A program made the translations under genes and the position numbers. The notes below the pieces were generated by a model that saw only the letters and a program-made list of their open reading frames with translations, was not told the DNA's origin and searched no databases. A DNA stretch of 43,921 bases from Mesotaenium endlicherianum (Eukaryota > Streptophyta > Zygnematophyceae > Zygnematales > Mesotaeniaceae). Where the stretch lies: positions 656,914-700,834 of the forward strand of contig WELA01003775.1 in assembly GCA_009602735.1 (NCBI GenBank), given 5' to 3'. Below, one piece after another: positions 20,452-31,422 of the stretch (its first letter is position 1; every line of letters starts with the position of its first letter).

Positions 20452-22656
20452 ATGTTCTTGCACTTTCAGCCGCATGATCCTAACCTTGCCAAGTGTTACG
20501 AACACTTATCTCGCTTACGAAAAATGCACAAGTGTCTTGCACCAATATATATTGCTGCATTCACACATATTCGCGCGTACTTTGACCCGATTACTCGGTT
20601 TCGCGCAAGGACAGCAATGCAAAATGGGATTTTGGTAAAGGACCTCCATATTTCCCACATTCCTCTCAAGGCGAGAACGTTGTTGGTGATGCATAATGCT
20701 TCTTTGGGATTAAGTATGACATTTGAAACGAAAGTTTCAGGTAAATCATGCTTTACAGTCATTGATTTAGGCGCGTCAGTAAGCTTCATTAGTGCACGTT
20801 TTGCACAAGGGATGAAGTTGTTTCCAATACTCAAGGACGAGACTCTTCGCCTTGGCGATGGCTCGTTAGCTTGCATTACTGGAATGCTTAAATTACCGCT
20901 CAGCGTGCAGTCCTTCCATGGGCGTGTACAATTCTACGTAACTGAATTGCCGCATGGAATCGACGCAGTTTTGGGTAATGATTGGCTTACGCAAACAAGT
21001 GCATTGCTTGACTTCAGTCAAAAGACATGCATTGTACGCAAGGGGACCAGGAAGATTTCTCTTCAGTCCCTTAAGCCCGATATGGCCTTGGAAAGTCCTT
21101 CGAAGACTCTTCTATTGTCCATAAAGCAAGCGCGACGTTTGGCAAAGCACGGTCAAAATGTTTTCTTTGGATTACTGAGACCCGATTCCCCAGCAACTTC
21201 AACTACGCTCTTTACGCAAGAACCGATGTTGGACATTACTGGTCATGAAGAGCCACTCACAGCCGACCTTTTTGCTCTTTTGCAAAAGTATAAATCAGTG
21301 TTTCCAACTGAAATACCAGCCGGGCTTCCGCCTGATAGGGGTATTGGACATACCATCCCTCTCGTTCCCGATTCTCAACCAACTTGGCGACCGATTTATC
21401 GCCTAAGCCCGATGGAAATGACCGAGATGAAAGATCAAATTAGCGACTTGCTGGAGAAAGGCTGGATTGAGCCGAGCTCTTCTCTATTTGGGGCCCCCAT
21501 CCTCTTTGTCTAAAAGAAAGATGGGACGCTTAGAATGTGCATTGATTATCGTGCGCTGAACAACATAACGGTCAAGAACCGCTATTCGTTGCCTCGCATT
21601 GATGATTTGTTTGATTCGCTGCAGGGGGCATGCGTGTTCTCCTCGCTTGATTTAGCCCAAGGCTATCATCAAATTCGAATCACACCAGAGGATGTCCCCA
21701 AAACAGCGTTTCGAACGCCTATTGGGCATTTCCAATACAAAGTCCTAAGTTTTGGACTTACCAATGCACCAACGACATTCCAAAGTACCATGAACGATTT
21801 GTTTAGACCTTACTTGGGAAAATTCGTCTAGGTTTACCTCGACGATATCCTCGTCTACTCAAAGAACAGGGACGAGCATTACAAGCACCTCGAGTTGGTG
21901 TTGCAAATCCTTCGTGAGCAGCAGCTGTACGCTAAGCTCAAGAAATGTTCCTTCCTAAAGGATAAACTGTTGTACCTGGGCCATATAGTGGGTTCGAAAG
22001 GGGTGCGCCCTGACCCAGCCAAGATAGCGTGTGTCGCTGACTGGCCTGTCCCAACCGATATACATACTGTACGTTTATTCCTCGGGTTTGCTAACTACTT
22101 TCGTAAGTTTATGCAAGGTTATTCAGTGATGGCCGCGCCACTCACTGCTCTGACAAGGAAAGATAAGACGTTCATTTGGGATGAGAATACGCAACATGCG
22201 TTTGAGCGCATTAAGTATGCACTCACGAATGCGCCACTTCTTTCATTAGCCGATCCCGACTTGCCTTACGAGGTCGTCGCCGATGCGTCTGGTGTTGGAA
22301 TAGGGGCTGTACTGCTGCAGGCAGGCCAGCCTATCAGTTTTGAGAGTCGAAAGCTGACACCTGCCGAACAAAATTACTCAACGACAGAGCAGGAGCTCTG
22401 GGCAGTCATATACGCTTTGAAAACTTGGCGATGTTATTTGGAAGGCTGCAAAGGTTTGACAGTGGTTACGGACCACTGCCCAAATACTTTCTTTCAAATT
22501 CAGCCAACGCTATCGAGGAGACAGACGAGATGGTCTGAGTTCTTGCAACGATTCCACTTTGAGTGGGCGTATCGCCCAGGCCGCAACAATGTTGCTGATT
22601 CTCTAAGTCAAATTCCTCACCACCACTTGATGTTGGGGACTGTTGCGAGCTTGTGA
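20452..22656 (+). pseudogene. Gypsy-A pol: protease, reverse transcriptase and RNase H
   Basis: Reading frame with two in-frame stops. Protease: FTVIDLGASVSF, where the family has D-(S/T)-G-A, so the residue after the catalytic Asp is altered, then GIDAVLGNDWL. RT: from GIGHTIPLVPDSQPTWRPIY, through [17 protein letters not shown], to the catalytic YLDD at 21835-21846, which is intact. RNase H: VVADASGVGIGAVLL, FESRKLTPAEQNYSTTEQEL and VVTDH carry the Asp/Glu/Asp set, followed by RPGRNNVADSLSQ. Stops are TAA at 21511-21513 and TAG at 21829-21831, the latter just before YLDD. The frame closes at TGA 22654-22656, followed by a frameshift. Confidence 0.92.
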
Positions 22657-22811
22657 GAACAAAATGGTCAGGTTTCGAGGGCGGCCACCCTTGATCTGCT
22701 GTAACCCCCCAGACGTCTGACCGCAACCAGCCTGGTGACGCGAGCACACCCGATTTGAATAGCATGCATAACTCGGATATACTTGACCTGCATCAACTAT
22801 TTCACGAGGGC

Positions 22812-23553
22812 TGAAAGGGCAGAGTGCCCTAGTGGAAGCGTAGTAACTCACGAGGAAAGGAACTAGTTGCAATCATACTAAAGAGTGCAGCGGCATCTCA
22901 CTAGAAAAGCTTAGGAAAATTACTTGACATTTTGAGTGGCAAGAAACTGCTCACAAATGATGTAGGATGAAAGGCCTTGTCATTACAAACCCGTAGAAAT
23001 TTACAAAGTGAAAACTGGTAAGAAACAAAGAAGTTATGCCTATTTATAATTTTCTGCCTAAGTGCTCCTCCCTAGGAGGAAGCTACGGATTTTCGTAAGT
23101 GTTCGTCAAATCGTCCCTTCCAGAATATTCGTGAGTAAGCCAGATCAGTCTAATCTGACGTGTCGGGCCGAATTGACGTCCACATACATGCATCGACATT
23201 ACTAGAATATTCTATCTTAGACGCGCTAGGCTAAACCGAAACTTCTAGGTAAATCGACCTAGTCGGCACTCCGCGTCAGCCGAACTTACGTGAAGGTTCG
23301 AGTTCATTCTAACGGGCCAGATCGCTCGACGCTGTCGGTCAATCCGACGGTCGCGCTCACCGCGAATTAAGGACAGTCGTCAACCGACCTCAAAACTAAT
23401 TAAACTTCGGAAATCCATAACTCTCTCAATACTTGACCAAATTCGATGAACTTTATATCAAAATGACCACAAAAATGCACTCTACACTACTGTACAATCA
23501 AAACATACTTTCATGAAACTCAAAACTGCACTTTATAAACCTATGACCTTACA
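22812..23553 (-). mobile_element. Solo LTR of the Gypsy-B family inside Gypsy-A
   Basis: 742 bp starting TG and ending CA, flanked by the duplication AGGGC (22807-22811 and 23554-23558). Its left part aligns with the Gypsy-B LTR at 31437-31820. Its right end aligns, in reverse complement, with 43847-43921. The orientation is minus: the LTR's own start is at 23553. A TATA-like TTATAAATA sits on the minus strand near 23045. No internal sequence remains, so the two LTRs of the original insert recombined. Gypsy-A pol continues in frame across the site if one AGGGC is removed. Confidence 0.9.
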
Positions 23554-23558
23554 AGGGC

Positions 23559-24370
23559 TATCTCAAAGATCCGTTTTTCCTAGATCTCCAGGGTATTGGC
23601 TTGAACGGTGTAGCCGTAACGATGGACAGTATGGATAATAGGAAAGAACACGCAAATTGTTCGTTTGAGGACGGTTTTTGGTGGCACAATGGGCGCATTG
23701 CTGTCCCAGAAGGCCTAGTAAGACATGTGCTACTACGAGAAGCGCATGACTCTCCTTACTCAGGTCATAATGGAATTACCAAAACCACACACTCTTTGCG
23801 CCGAGGGTACATTTGGCCGTCCCGTAAGGTTGATGTTGCCGAGTACATCATCAACTGCGCAACATGTCAGAGGAATAAGCCGAGCAATACGTTGCCCGCT
23901 AGGAAGTTGCAACCATTGGAACTTGCATGTGCTCCTTGGAAAAGCATAAGCCTCGATTTTGTCGTTGAATTGCCTACCACCAATCGAGGACACAATGGGG
24001 TGCTAACGATCGTGGATCGTTTCACTAAGATGGTACACTTTGTGGCCACTACCCCAGCACTTGATGCCGTCGAGACTGCACGTCTCTTCGTAGATCACGT
24101 GTTCAAGTTGCATGGCATGCCAAAAGAAATCATAAGTGATCGTGACAGTAGATGTACGAGCCACTTCTGGCAAGAAGTTTGTTTGCATTTGGGCACGAAA
24201 CTTAAGATGTCAACTAGCTTCCATCCTCAGACCGATGGTCAGACAGAACAAATGAACCTCGTTCTGCAACAGTTCCTTAGGCATTATGTGAATCCTCGCC
24301 AAGACAACTGGGATACCCTCCTTTCAGTCGCAGGGTTTGCAGTTAATAATGCTTATCAGGAAAGTGTTAA
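23559..24370 (+). pseudogene. Gypsy-A integrase, zinc-binding and catalytic domains
   Basis: Integrase inserts the cDNA copy into chromatin. An HHCC zinc domain is visible (HDSPYSGH, then CATC). The catalytic core has Asp in SISLDFVVELP, Asp in IISDRDSRCTSHFW and Glu in HPQTDGQTEQMN. There are no stops from about 23601 to the interruption. The frame ends only because pB-B entered the TTAA at 24367-24370; it continues at 26485. Confidence 0.93.
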
Positions 24371-26480
24371 CACTAGGTATCCCATCGGACCACATATGGT
24401 CCTCGGACCATATATGGTCTAGCTAACCCCCATTTTTCAGCGCTGACCTCCAGGGTGCTACAGTTGACCAACTGGTACAATCTATGGCTCAAACAAACCG
24501 TACAGACTTGAACCTTAGGCAAAAAAATGCAAAATGGTCTTCCAATCATTAACGACAAAGTTAGAGTCAAAAGAAAGAGGTTCAAAGTTCACGTTCGCAA
24601 CGAAATTTCAAGTGAAAAGTCTGTCATACCCGAGGTCACTAAAAAGCTCTTAGAGCCATGGCTTCTTCTTCAAATGCGCCAAAAATAGTTGTGGGTAGTA
24701 AATTACTCATCCCTGCCACCTTCTGGGGAGATGCATGGGCGAAAAAGACATTTGGACAGTATTACATAGAGTTTTTCTTAGTCGGAATTGTGAGAAAAGA
24801 GGTTGTGAGGACTAAAAAGGAGAACTCATGGCTCATAGAAGTGTTGTATGACAAAGAAAAGAAGCAATGGGAGGCATGGCAGGTCAGGCAGTACCTACCT
24901 ACAGTGCCTGAAGAGTCCTGGTTTTATTTCGAGCCGCATGTAGTTCGTTTTGGCTTGGTTTCCTCAGGGGCCTCTTTGCTTTCAAATTCGAGGGAGAATG
25001 AGGGTCACAGTCTAATTTCGTCCTCCCAAGATCCAAATGATGACTCACAGCCAAGGTCTAGTGATGGTGAGGAGGATAAGGAGGATGAGGAGGAAGAGGA
25101 GGAGGAGGAGGAGGAGGAGGAGGATATTATGAGGAAGAGGGGCAGGCCTGACACCGGAAGAGGTAAGCAGCAGATGCTCATTGTTCCTACTGTTAAAAAT
25201 GAGAAAAGGAAGAGGAGGAGAAGGGCAACTGCTCCATAACCATAATTTCTCCTTAACCATAACTACTCCAAACATTGTGGTACAGTACGAAACACACAAA
25301 GACGCTGTTGATCAATTTTACAAGCTCTGTGTGAGAGATAAGTTCTTTGTCGAGACTTCTGCTGTGAGCTGAAAGTGGTGGCACAAACTATATTGGGGTC
25401 TATTTGATGCTGCCTTGGCCGATGCCTACATCCTCTACAACCTGGCCCATCCTGAGAGTGACAGGTATCCCTTCATGTTAGATGTTGTAGCGGAGATGAC
25501 AGACTTCCATGATCCACATAAGGGGAGGCGCTTTCGTTGGAGTGCGGGACGGGCTGGGATTGACAGGTTCCTAGGGAGACACTTCCCTGAGCACCTTCCA
25601 GAAGGCTCTAGACCAGGATGTGTAGTGTGCAGGAGCAAGTTGCATGACCTAGGCCATGAGAAGAGTAAGGTGAGGCCTAGCTATTGGTGCGCAACGTGTG
25701 GAGTAGCGCTTTGCCCCGCGCCTTGCTTTGAGGAGTACCATACCAACAGGCACATAGCACATGTAGATAGTGGCCCCTACAAGCTGAGTAGCAGTAAGAA
25801 GTAGGACTATAGAGCAAAGGAATTGCAACAGAAACATATATGAAAGACATTGTGCTCCATAAACAGTTCAGCTTCATGTGTGCAAAGATGTCGATTCTGC
25901 GATGTTTTGCAACTAATAATTCATTTTTAATCATTTTAATTCATTATTGTATATGAATATTTTTTTGTAAGTAAAGTAAGACTTTACTTTCAAGTTCCAC
26001 TTTACGAATTACTATTTGCATGTGTAAAGAATAAATTATGAATTATTAATTGTGATGCTTTGGTGCATGAGGCACTAAAAAGTACGAAAAATACCCGGAC
26101 CCCATATGGTCCACTAAGTACAGAGTGTGCCTCCACAAAGCTACTGATTAGAATGAAGTGAAATCTGTTTCATATGATAGGTAAGACACATGCCTACCCC
26201 AGATTAAATCAACAACTACTGGTTCAAATCCAAATTCATAGTGTGTGAAGGTAAAGTTGGCCCTATTTGCTCGTTTCTTGTTACCGTACACACCTTGTAC
26301 GGAAAGTACACCTAACCTTTCCGAAAATTGCGGGCCACATGGCCAGTGCAATACTTTGTGATGTAAGCTCTCTAACGGTCTATCACACATAGTCATAGCT
26401 TCAGTGGTTATTTCAATATAGTGTGACTTAGGGGGTGCAGTATTGGACCATATATGGTCTTTTCCTTGGGAGACCTAGTG
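24371..26480 (+). mobile_element. piggyBac element pB-B, internally deleted, at a TTAA in the integrase
   Basis: 2,110 bp flanked by TTAA on both sides (24367-24370 and 26481-26484). The ends are inverted repeats beginning CACTAGGTATCCCA (left) and CACTAGGTCTCCCA (right, complement). Subterminal copies of the palindrome ACCATATATGGT, and of the variant ACCACATATGGTCC, lie just inside. The single gene keeps its ends but has lost the catalytic core, so the element is non-autonomous and would depend on a transposase from a copy like pB-A. The host integrase frame runs in phase from one TTAA to the other. Confidence 0.93.
24658..25804 (+). pseudogene. piggyBac transposase of pB-B lacking the DDE core
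   Basis: The N-terminal part (24658-25239) opens MASSSNAPKIVVGSKLLIPA in a GCCATGG context. It matches the N-terminal module of pB-A (PATFWGDAWA versus PAAFFGRTWA), followed by a Glu-rich acidic run and an AT-hook-like KRGRPDTGRGK. The C-terminal part (about 25270-25804) resumes with THKDAVDQFYKLC, as in pB-A (YKDAVDQFDAMC). It ends in the cysteine-rich zinc domain CVVCRSK, CATCGVALCPAPC and EEYH. Roughly the central 350-400 residues, with all three catalytic Asp positions, are absent. A TGA at 25370-25372 sits where pB-A has Arg. Confidence 0.85.
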
Positions 26481-26484
26481 TTAA

Positions 26485-27220
26485 GGAAACTCCATTTTTC
26501 CTTAACTATGGGCGACATCCGCACACTCCTCTCACGCGCGTCGTTTATGCTGAGGCGGGGCTGTCAACCATGAGAGTACCAAGTGCACGCCTATTTGTCC
26601 ATTCTCTTCAAGAGGTGCACAAAAACGCGAAGCTGGCTTTAGCCGCTGCTCGAGATCGGCAGAAAAAGTTTGCTGACACGTACAGGACTGAGTTAAGTTT
26701 TCAAGTTGGCAATAAAGTATTTTTGCAAACTAAAAACCTCCAACTCAAGCACCCACGAAAGCGCAAGCTTCTGCCTCGCTGGGTAGGCCCTTTTATTGTT
26801 ATCGCAAAGGTTGGACCTGTTGCATACCGACTGGATTTGCCTAAATCCATGGGGCGAACGCATCCTGTGTTCCATGTCAGTTTACTGAAGCTGTTTAGGT
26901 CCGATGGCCGCTATCAGCCACAGGCACCGGAACTGGAACTCGCCGATGATGATTAGGCCTGGGATGTAGAGGAGGTCTTAGGACACCGCTACACTCGTCA
27001 TAAACCTCCACGCGTGGAGCTTTTGATAAAGTGGCTAGATTACGATTCCAGTTGGAACTCGTACGAACGTCAGGACGAAATCCTACTTAATTGTAAGGAC
27101 CTGGTCCAACAATATTGGTTACGATGGGCTGATGCTCAAAAGCTCTGCGCCGAGGCAAGTGTGCTACCAAGCGCTCTTCGTAAGCCATGGAACAAACGCA
27201 AAAGAGACGCGGCCAAGTAA
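26485..27220 (+). pseudogene. Gypsy-A integrase C-terminus and chromodomain
   Basis: Continues the integrase after pB-B: PFFLNYGRHPHTPL, a basic segment, then the GPF/Y module (LPRWVGPFIVI) and HPVFHVSLLK. After a TAG at 26954-26956 the same frame encodes a chromodomain-like region (AWDVEEVLGHRY, VELLIKWLDYDSSWNSYE, DLVQQYW) ending at TAA 27218-27220. The chromodomain, which steers insertion to modified chromatin, marks Gypsy-A as a chromovirus. Confidence 0.9.
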
Positions 27221-27344
27221 TCGCTCTTTTCCGTCACTGTGATGATGCATAGTCCAATCGCTCACCAATGTTTTCCGCTAGTCAAGGCTAGTATCGACAC
27301 ATCTACGACTTAAAAGACGTACGCTTAACGAGGACGTTAAGTTC

Positions 27345-27361
27345 TTTTAAGGGGGGAGGAG
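27345..27361 (+). promoter_or_regulatory. Polypurine tract of Gypsy-A
   Basis: TTTTAAGGGGGGAGGAG immediately before the 3' LTR. It primes plus-strand DNA synthesis. Confidence 0.9.
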
Positions 27362-28294
27362 TATAACGATTTGAGCTTTTTAGGCGTATTTGGGACGTTT
27401 TCCCAATTACCTAAACTACGTTATACTATTTATCATAAGTTATTTGATAAATGATTGCATCACATTAAATTATTCGCCACACATGTGTGCCGATTAATTC
27501 CCGGTCGATTGGCGAAACGACCGAGATACTATTGCAAAAAGCGTCGTAACGTAATTTGACTACTTCGCAAAAGTACGACATAATTATTCATTAAGTTACT
27601 TTGAATAATCATGAGATGATAATTTATTTAGTCATTGTTTGATTAAGTTATTTTGATTGTCATTAGTACGAATAATGGACAATCACAGATTTCGGATTAC
27701 GACTAGTCGTAATACGAAGAAACTGTCGTATCATTAATGCGAACAAACAGTCGTAAAGTCAAGCGAAACGAGATATGCAAAGTCGCTTTGCATCCGAGCG
27801 GATTCGAACCCGCGACGTTCGTTTGAAACGTTCACACCTAATCGATTGGCCAAAGTAGCTTTTTAAACTACCGGTTCATGACAAAAGCATCTGTACGCGA
27901 CTCCGCGATCAATCGCGACTTTTTCAGAAAGTCGCGAGAACGCGAAAACGCCCGTTTGGCGCAAAACGGTTTTTCAGAAACCGTCGAAAAGTCTCCAAAC
28001 GGCCAACTGCGCGTTTCGAGCATTCGGCCGAATGGGACACGTCCCTTCGACCGTTTTCGTTGAACATGAACCAGTGCCCTAGGTGGTGACTCGAAGCACT
28101 CCAGTGCCTCATGTTGTGCAGGTATAAATACCTGCAGAGTCATTGTGAGTGCAACTCTCACAAGCACACATTCTACGTTAGTTTTCACTTTCGCTCTTTC
28201 GAGTATTCGTCAATCTCCACAAGTATACAGATTTTCCTTCCACTTGAATTAAATGTTCCGAGGAAAGATGCTTCCGAAAAGCAGAAACGTCACA
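27362..28294 (+). repeat. Gypsy-A 3' LTR
   Basis: 933 bp, colinear with 18804-19745. It begins TATAACG (the 5' copy begins TGTAATG) and ends CGTCACA, followed by the TCGCA duplication. Confidence 0.93.
27792..27859 (-). other. tRNA-like module in the 3' LTR
   Basis: Counterpart of 19234-19301. Box B here is the exact GGTTCGAATCC (27800-27810 on the complement) and box A is TGGCCAATCGA (27842-27852). Presence in both LTRs shows the module was part of the element when it inserted. Confidence 0.6.
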
Positions 28295-28338
28295 TCGCAA
28301 TTGCTGCAGTAGTTTGGGAGTGATGCCACGTTGTACAT
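28295..28338 (-). pseudogene. N-terminal end of the zinc-ribbon ORF (other side of Gypsy-A)
   Basis: The ATG at 28336-28338 opens MYNVASLPNYCSNC and runs leftward into the TCGCA duplication at 28295-28299. The frame resumes at the matching TCGCA, 18799-18803, with the second cysteine pair. The first CxxC is therefore here and the second about 9.5 kb away. Confidence 0.55.
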
Positions 28339-29419
28339 GGCTCACCAAGCAGTCTTACCTGGCTGCCTTACTTGTCAAACCCCCACAAAAAACAATATCC
28401 ATAATGAGTGTGGAGCAGTAAAGACATGTAAGATAGTATCCAAATTTATGCTTGTTTCCACAGGTATGCAGCACTTTTGCAAGGCATTTCTCCCTGTGAC
28501 CGCTCATGATGACTTTTAGGGCAAAAGTATATGTACCCTAATACTGGTCAAATTAGCCAGGAGCCCAAAATGAAAAAAAAAGGATTTCAAAATAGCCCAT
28601 TGGACGTTTCAAATAGGCTTCCAGCTCCTATATTCATATGCTGGTTACTTCAGCCCGCTAGTACCTCTCCACACATTAATGAGTTATACTGTTAAAATTA
28701 TTATCTCTGCAAAAAATGCCACGGTGAGTAGCGGCGCAACATATTTCTGAGGAAGAAACAGACATCATAATAAACTACAGGGATAGTTAACGGGGTTGGC
28801 ATGTAGCAAAAAACGCCATATTTTTACCTTTAGTAGGCTAAGCACTTGTGAATCCGGCCGTTTGTACAAGCGTGGACGTCTCTGTACTTCACAAACATTT
28901 CCACTGTTTGTCTTGTTGGGTTTGTCTACAAGTCTATTAGAACTTGCACTAAGAACACTAAACCTAAATAAGAGCGTAAATAAGAATCTACTAAATAATG
29001 TAGAGAAGGTAACAGGCGCCTTTCTTAACTTCCGTATAGTGACGCGAACCAATACAAATTGGTACTTTTCAATACCCCTGCGCTAAATCTAAGTGTCCTT
29101 CAAATTTACCCGCGCGTGTTGCATGTGCTTACAATGTTATTATAGCAACCCTCTACCTGTGCTCTTTGTAAGCTAGAAACTATTTTCGTGATGGTGAAAA
29201 TGTCCCGTTCAGATTGCTTTTCTCCACCCAAGGCGTCAGTATCTACTACTCGTTGAATTGTGGCCAAAAATTTGACCCCTTGCCTTGCCCTTGTGACCTC
29301 TTAGCCTTCTCCTAGGGTTGGCCTCTTCCAAGCAGGCCCCAAGATTCGCATAAAATTCGACGTTATTTGCTTTGTTGGATGTTTTAAAATCATGCAACAT
29401 TGTAAATTATGTCGACGGA
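28339..29419. other. No gene recognised
   Basis: AT-rich spacer between Gypsy-A and Gypsy-B. Short ORFs on both strands near 28765-29086 are mirror frames of each other and show no domain. I see no repeat boundary. Confidence 0.4.
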
Positions 29420-29457
29420 AATTCTGGTCATTGGGAGCGGAAGCCTGTTGCTCCTTG

Positions 29458-30400
29458 TCACCGCACGGCCACTTCTCCTGCTTCTTCAATAGGTGCCTGC
29501 GTCAACAGCTTCTTAAGCTTCTCAAAGGCTTGCTGCTCCTTGTCACCCCATAGCCACTTCTCCTGCTTCTTCAACATGTCTGTAAGCGGTGCACACACCT
29601 TGGCAAATCCTTCAATGAAACGTCGATAATAATTTGCCATGCCGAGGAAGCTCCTGAGTTGATGAATATCAGCAAGTACCGGGCAATCTCTGACCGCTTG
29701 CACCTTCTCCTGCTCCACCTTGACTCCTTCAGCTCCCACTACGTGTCCCAAAAACTCGACCATCTTGAGACAGAAGTCGCACTTGCTCATCTTCCTATAC
29801 AGGTTCTGATCTCTCAAGACCTCCAACACCTTCCTAAGATGCTCCACATGCTCCTCCAAGGTCTTTGAGTAGATCAAGATGTCGTCCAAAAATACCACCA
29901 CAAATTGGTCCAAGTAGGGTTTGAAGATACTATTCATGAGTCCCATGAATGTAGCAGGTGCATTAGTCAACTCAAAAGGCATGACTGTGAACTTGAATAA
30001 GCTATAGCGAGTCCTGAAAGTAGTCTTCTGAATGTCTCTTTCCGCAATTCGTACCTGACGATAGCCACTCTTCAAATCCATCTTCGAGAAATACTTTGCC
30101 CCGACAAGCCTGTCAATCAACTCGTTCACTCGTGAAAGTGGGTACCTGTTCTTGATGGTGATCTTGTTGAGTGCCCGGTAGTCGACACATATCCGCATAG
30201 TCCCATCCTTCTTCACAACAAGTAAGACTGGCGCTGCAAATGGAGACTTGCTTGGTTGGATGAATCCCTTATCCAATAACTCTGTCAGCTGCTTCAAGTT
30301 TCATTGGTGGCTTGCTCCCTGGTTGCAACTTGATGTTGTGCTCCATAGCTCTCTATGGAGGCAATCCTGCAGGTAGCTTCTCAGGAAATACATGTGCTGA
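29458..30400 (-). pseudogene. Gypsy-B reverse transcriptase
   Basis: Open from 30297 to 29458 with [29 protein letters not shown], a catalytic FLDD in [22 protein letters not shown] and [11 protein letters not shown]. Upstream, in another frame, FPEKLPAGLPP and the start of the RT can be read across a TAG at 30353-30355. The end shows a local duplication: a block encoding KKQEKW occurs twice, about 84 bp apart (29521-29572 and 29437-29488), after which similarity ends. Confidence 0.88.
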
Positions 30401-31400
30401 GGTTGCTTGGCCTTCACATGACAATCTTGAGGAAGATGCCCAAGCTTGCCACAATTATAGCATGGTCCTCTCGGCTTGTAATCTTGTTGCCTGCGCTGGT
30501 TCTAGACAAGTCCCTACCTCCATAGGTATTGTCCACTCGTGCTTGGCGCTTGGGATCCAAAGTGTCGGTGTCCTCCAAATTGTGGCCGCCCCACTGCCTC
30601 TGACTATATTCCACAGCGTTGACCCTCGTCGTCAATGTCATCATTGCTCCGAGACTGGTAGGGTCCTTGAGCACAAATTCCTTGGCCACAATTGGCTTGA
30701 GTTCTCTCTTGAACTTGTTCATCGTCTCCAACTCGTGCATGGATGGACACTGTAGCACCAGCTCGTTGAAGCGCAAAACATACTCTTGAACGCTTCCTCT
30801 TTGACAATGGCGCACCAAGAGATCTCGAGCCGTAGCCTCGGGTGCAATAGGTTGAAATCGCCTCGTCAAGCCTTCCAAGAGCTGATTAACAGTAGTCGGA
30901 ACTCCAGACAGCAAACTCCTCTTGCTCATACCAAGCTCCAGCACTCTTCTTCAGCAAAGTAATCACGAAGGCAACTTGCCTGTCGGGCTTCAGCGCAAAA
31001 TACTCCATAAATTTTTTAACTTTATAAATTTCTTCATTTCAAGAATCCATTGATGAAAAGGCGACAATTCACGCTCTCCAGTATACACTTTTGGCTTAGG
31101 CGCACGCATTGCTGATGTGGGTGGAATAACTAATTGCACCACTGGTTGAACATGGATTGGTGGTAGTGCAGGTGCAGGTGCCGAAATTGTCGCAACAACA
31201 ACTTGCACCATTCTCTCCACCTCCGCGCGCATATTTGATGAAACTAAGTATAAACTTCTCCTCCAATTGCAATTGCCATTTTCCTTAGCATTGCCTGCAT
31301 CTCTTGTTGCTCTCTGGATAATGGTGGCGCTGCTTGCTGCTCCACGCACTCAACATGCTCGACATGTTTGCCTCCTTTCGTTGCAAACTGCGACTCTGTA
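30401..31400 (-). pseudogene. Gypsy-B gag, frameshifted, fused to RT by a deletion
   Basis: The N-terminal part (to about 31349) is Pro/Val-rich and ends KPKVYTGERELSPFHQWILE, the usual start of the capsid domain. The capsid continues in other frames (LTRRFQPIAPEATARDLLVR, VQEYVLRFNELVLQCP). Near 30430-30470 a CCHC zinc knuckle, CYNCGKLGHLPQDC, lies one frame off the main ORF. Only a few codons later the RT leader begins, so the protease has been deleted. Confidence 0.8.
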
Positions 31401-31422
31401 ATATAATATGCAAACTAGCCCA

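Larger units (their letters stand above)
18804..28294 (+). mobile_element. Gypsy-A: full-length Ty3/gypsy chromovirus with two nested insertions
   Basis: Two LTRs (18804-19745 and 27362-28294) are bordered by the 5-bp target duplication TCGCA (18799-18803 and 28295-28299). Internal order is primer site, gag, protease, RT, RNase H, integrase, chromodomain and polypurine tract, as in Ty3/gypsy chromoviruses. A solo LTR (22812-23553) and a piggyBac (24371-26480) sit inside pol. Removing both leaves an element of about 6.6 kb. The LTRs differ by a few percent by eye, including a ~9-bp deletion near the end of the 3' copy. The element is dead: stops in RT, a damaged protease motif and a gag deletion. 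Confidence 0.93.

Noticed and set aside
24371..26480. pB-B insertion as an intron in the integrase
   Set aside because: Exact TTAA flanks, inverted ends and a transposase remnant inside show a transposon; no GT-AG borders are present.
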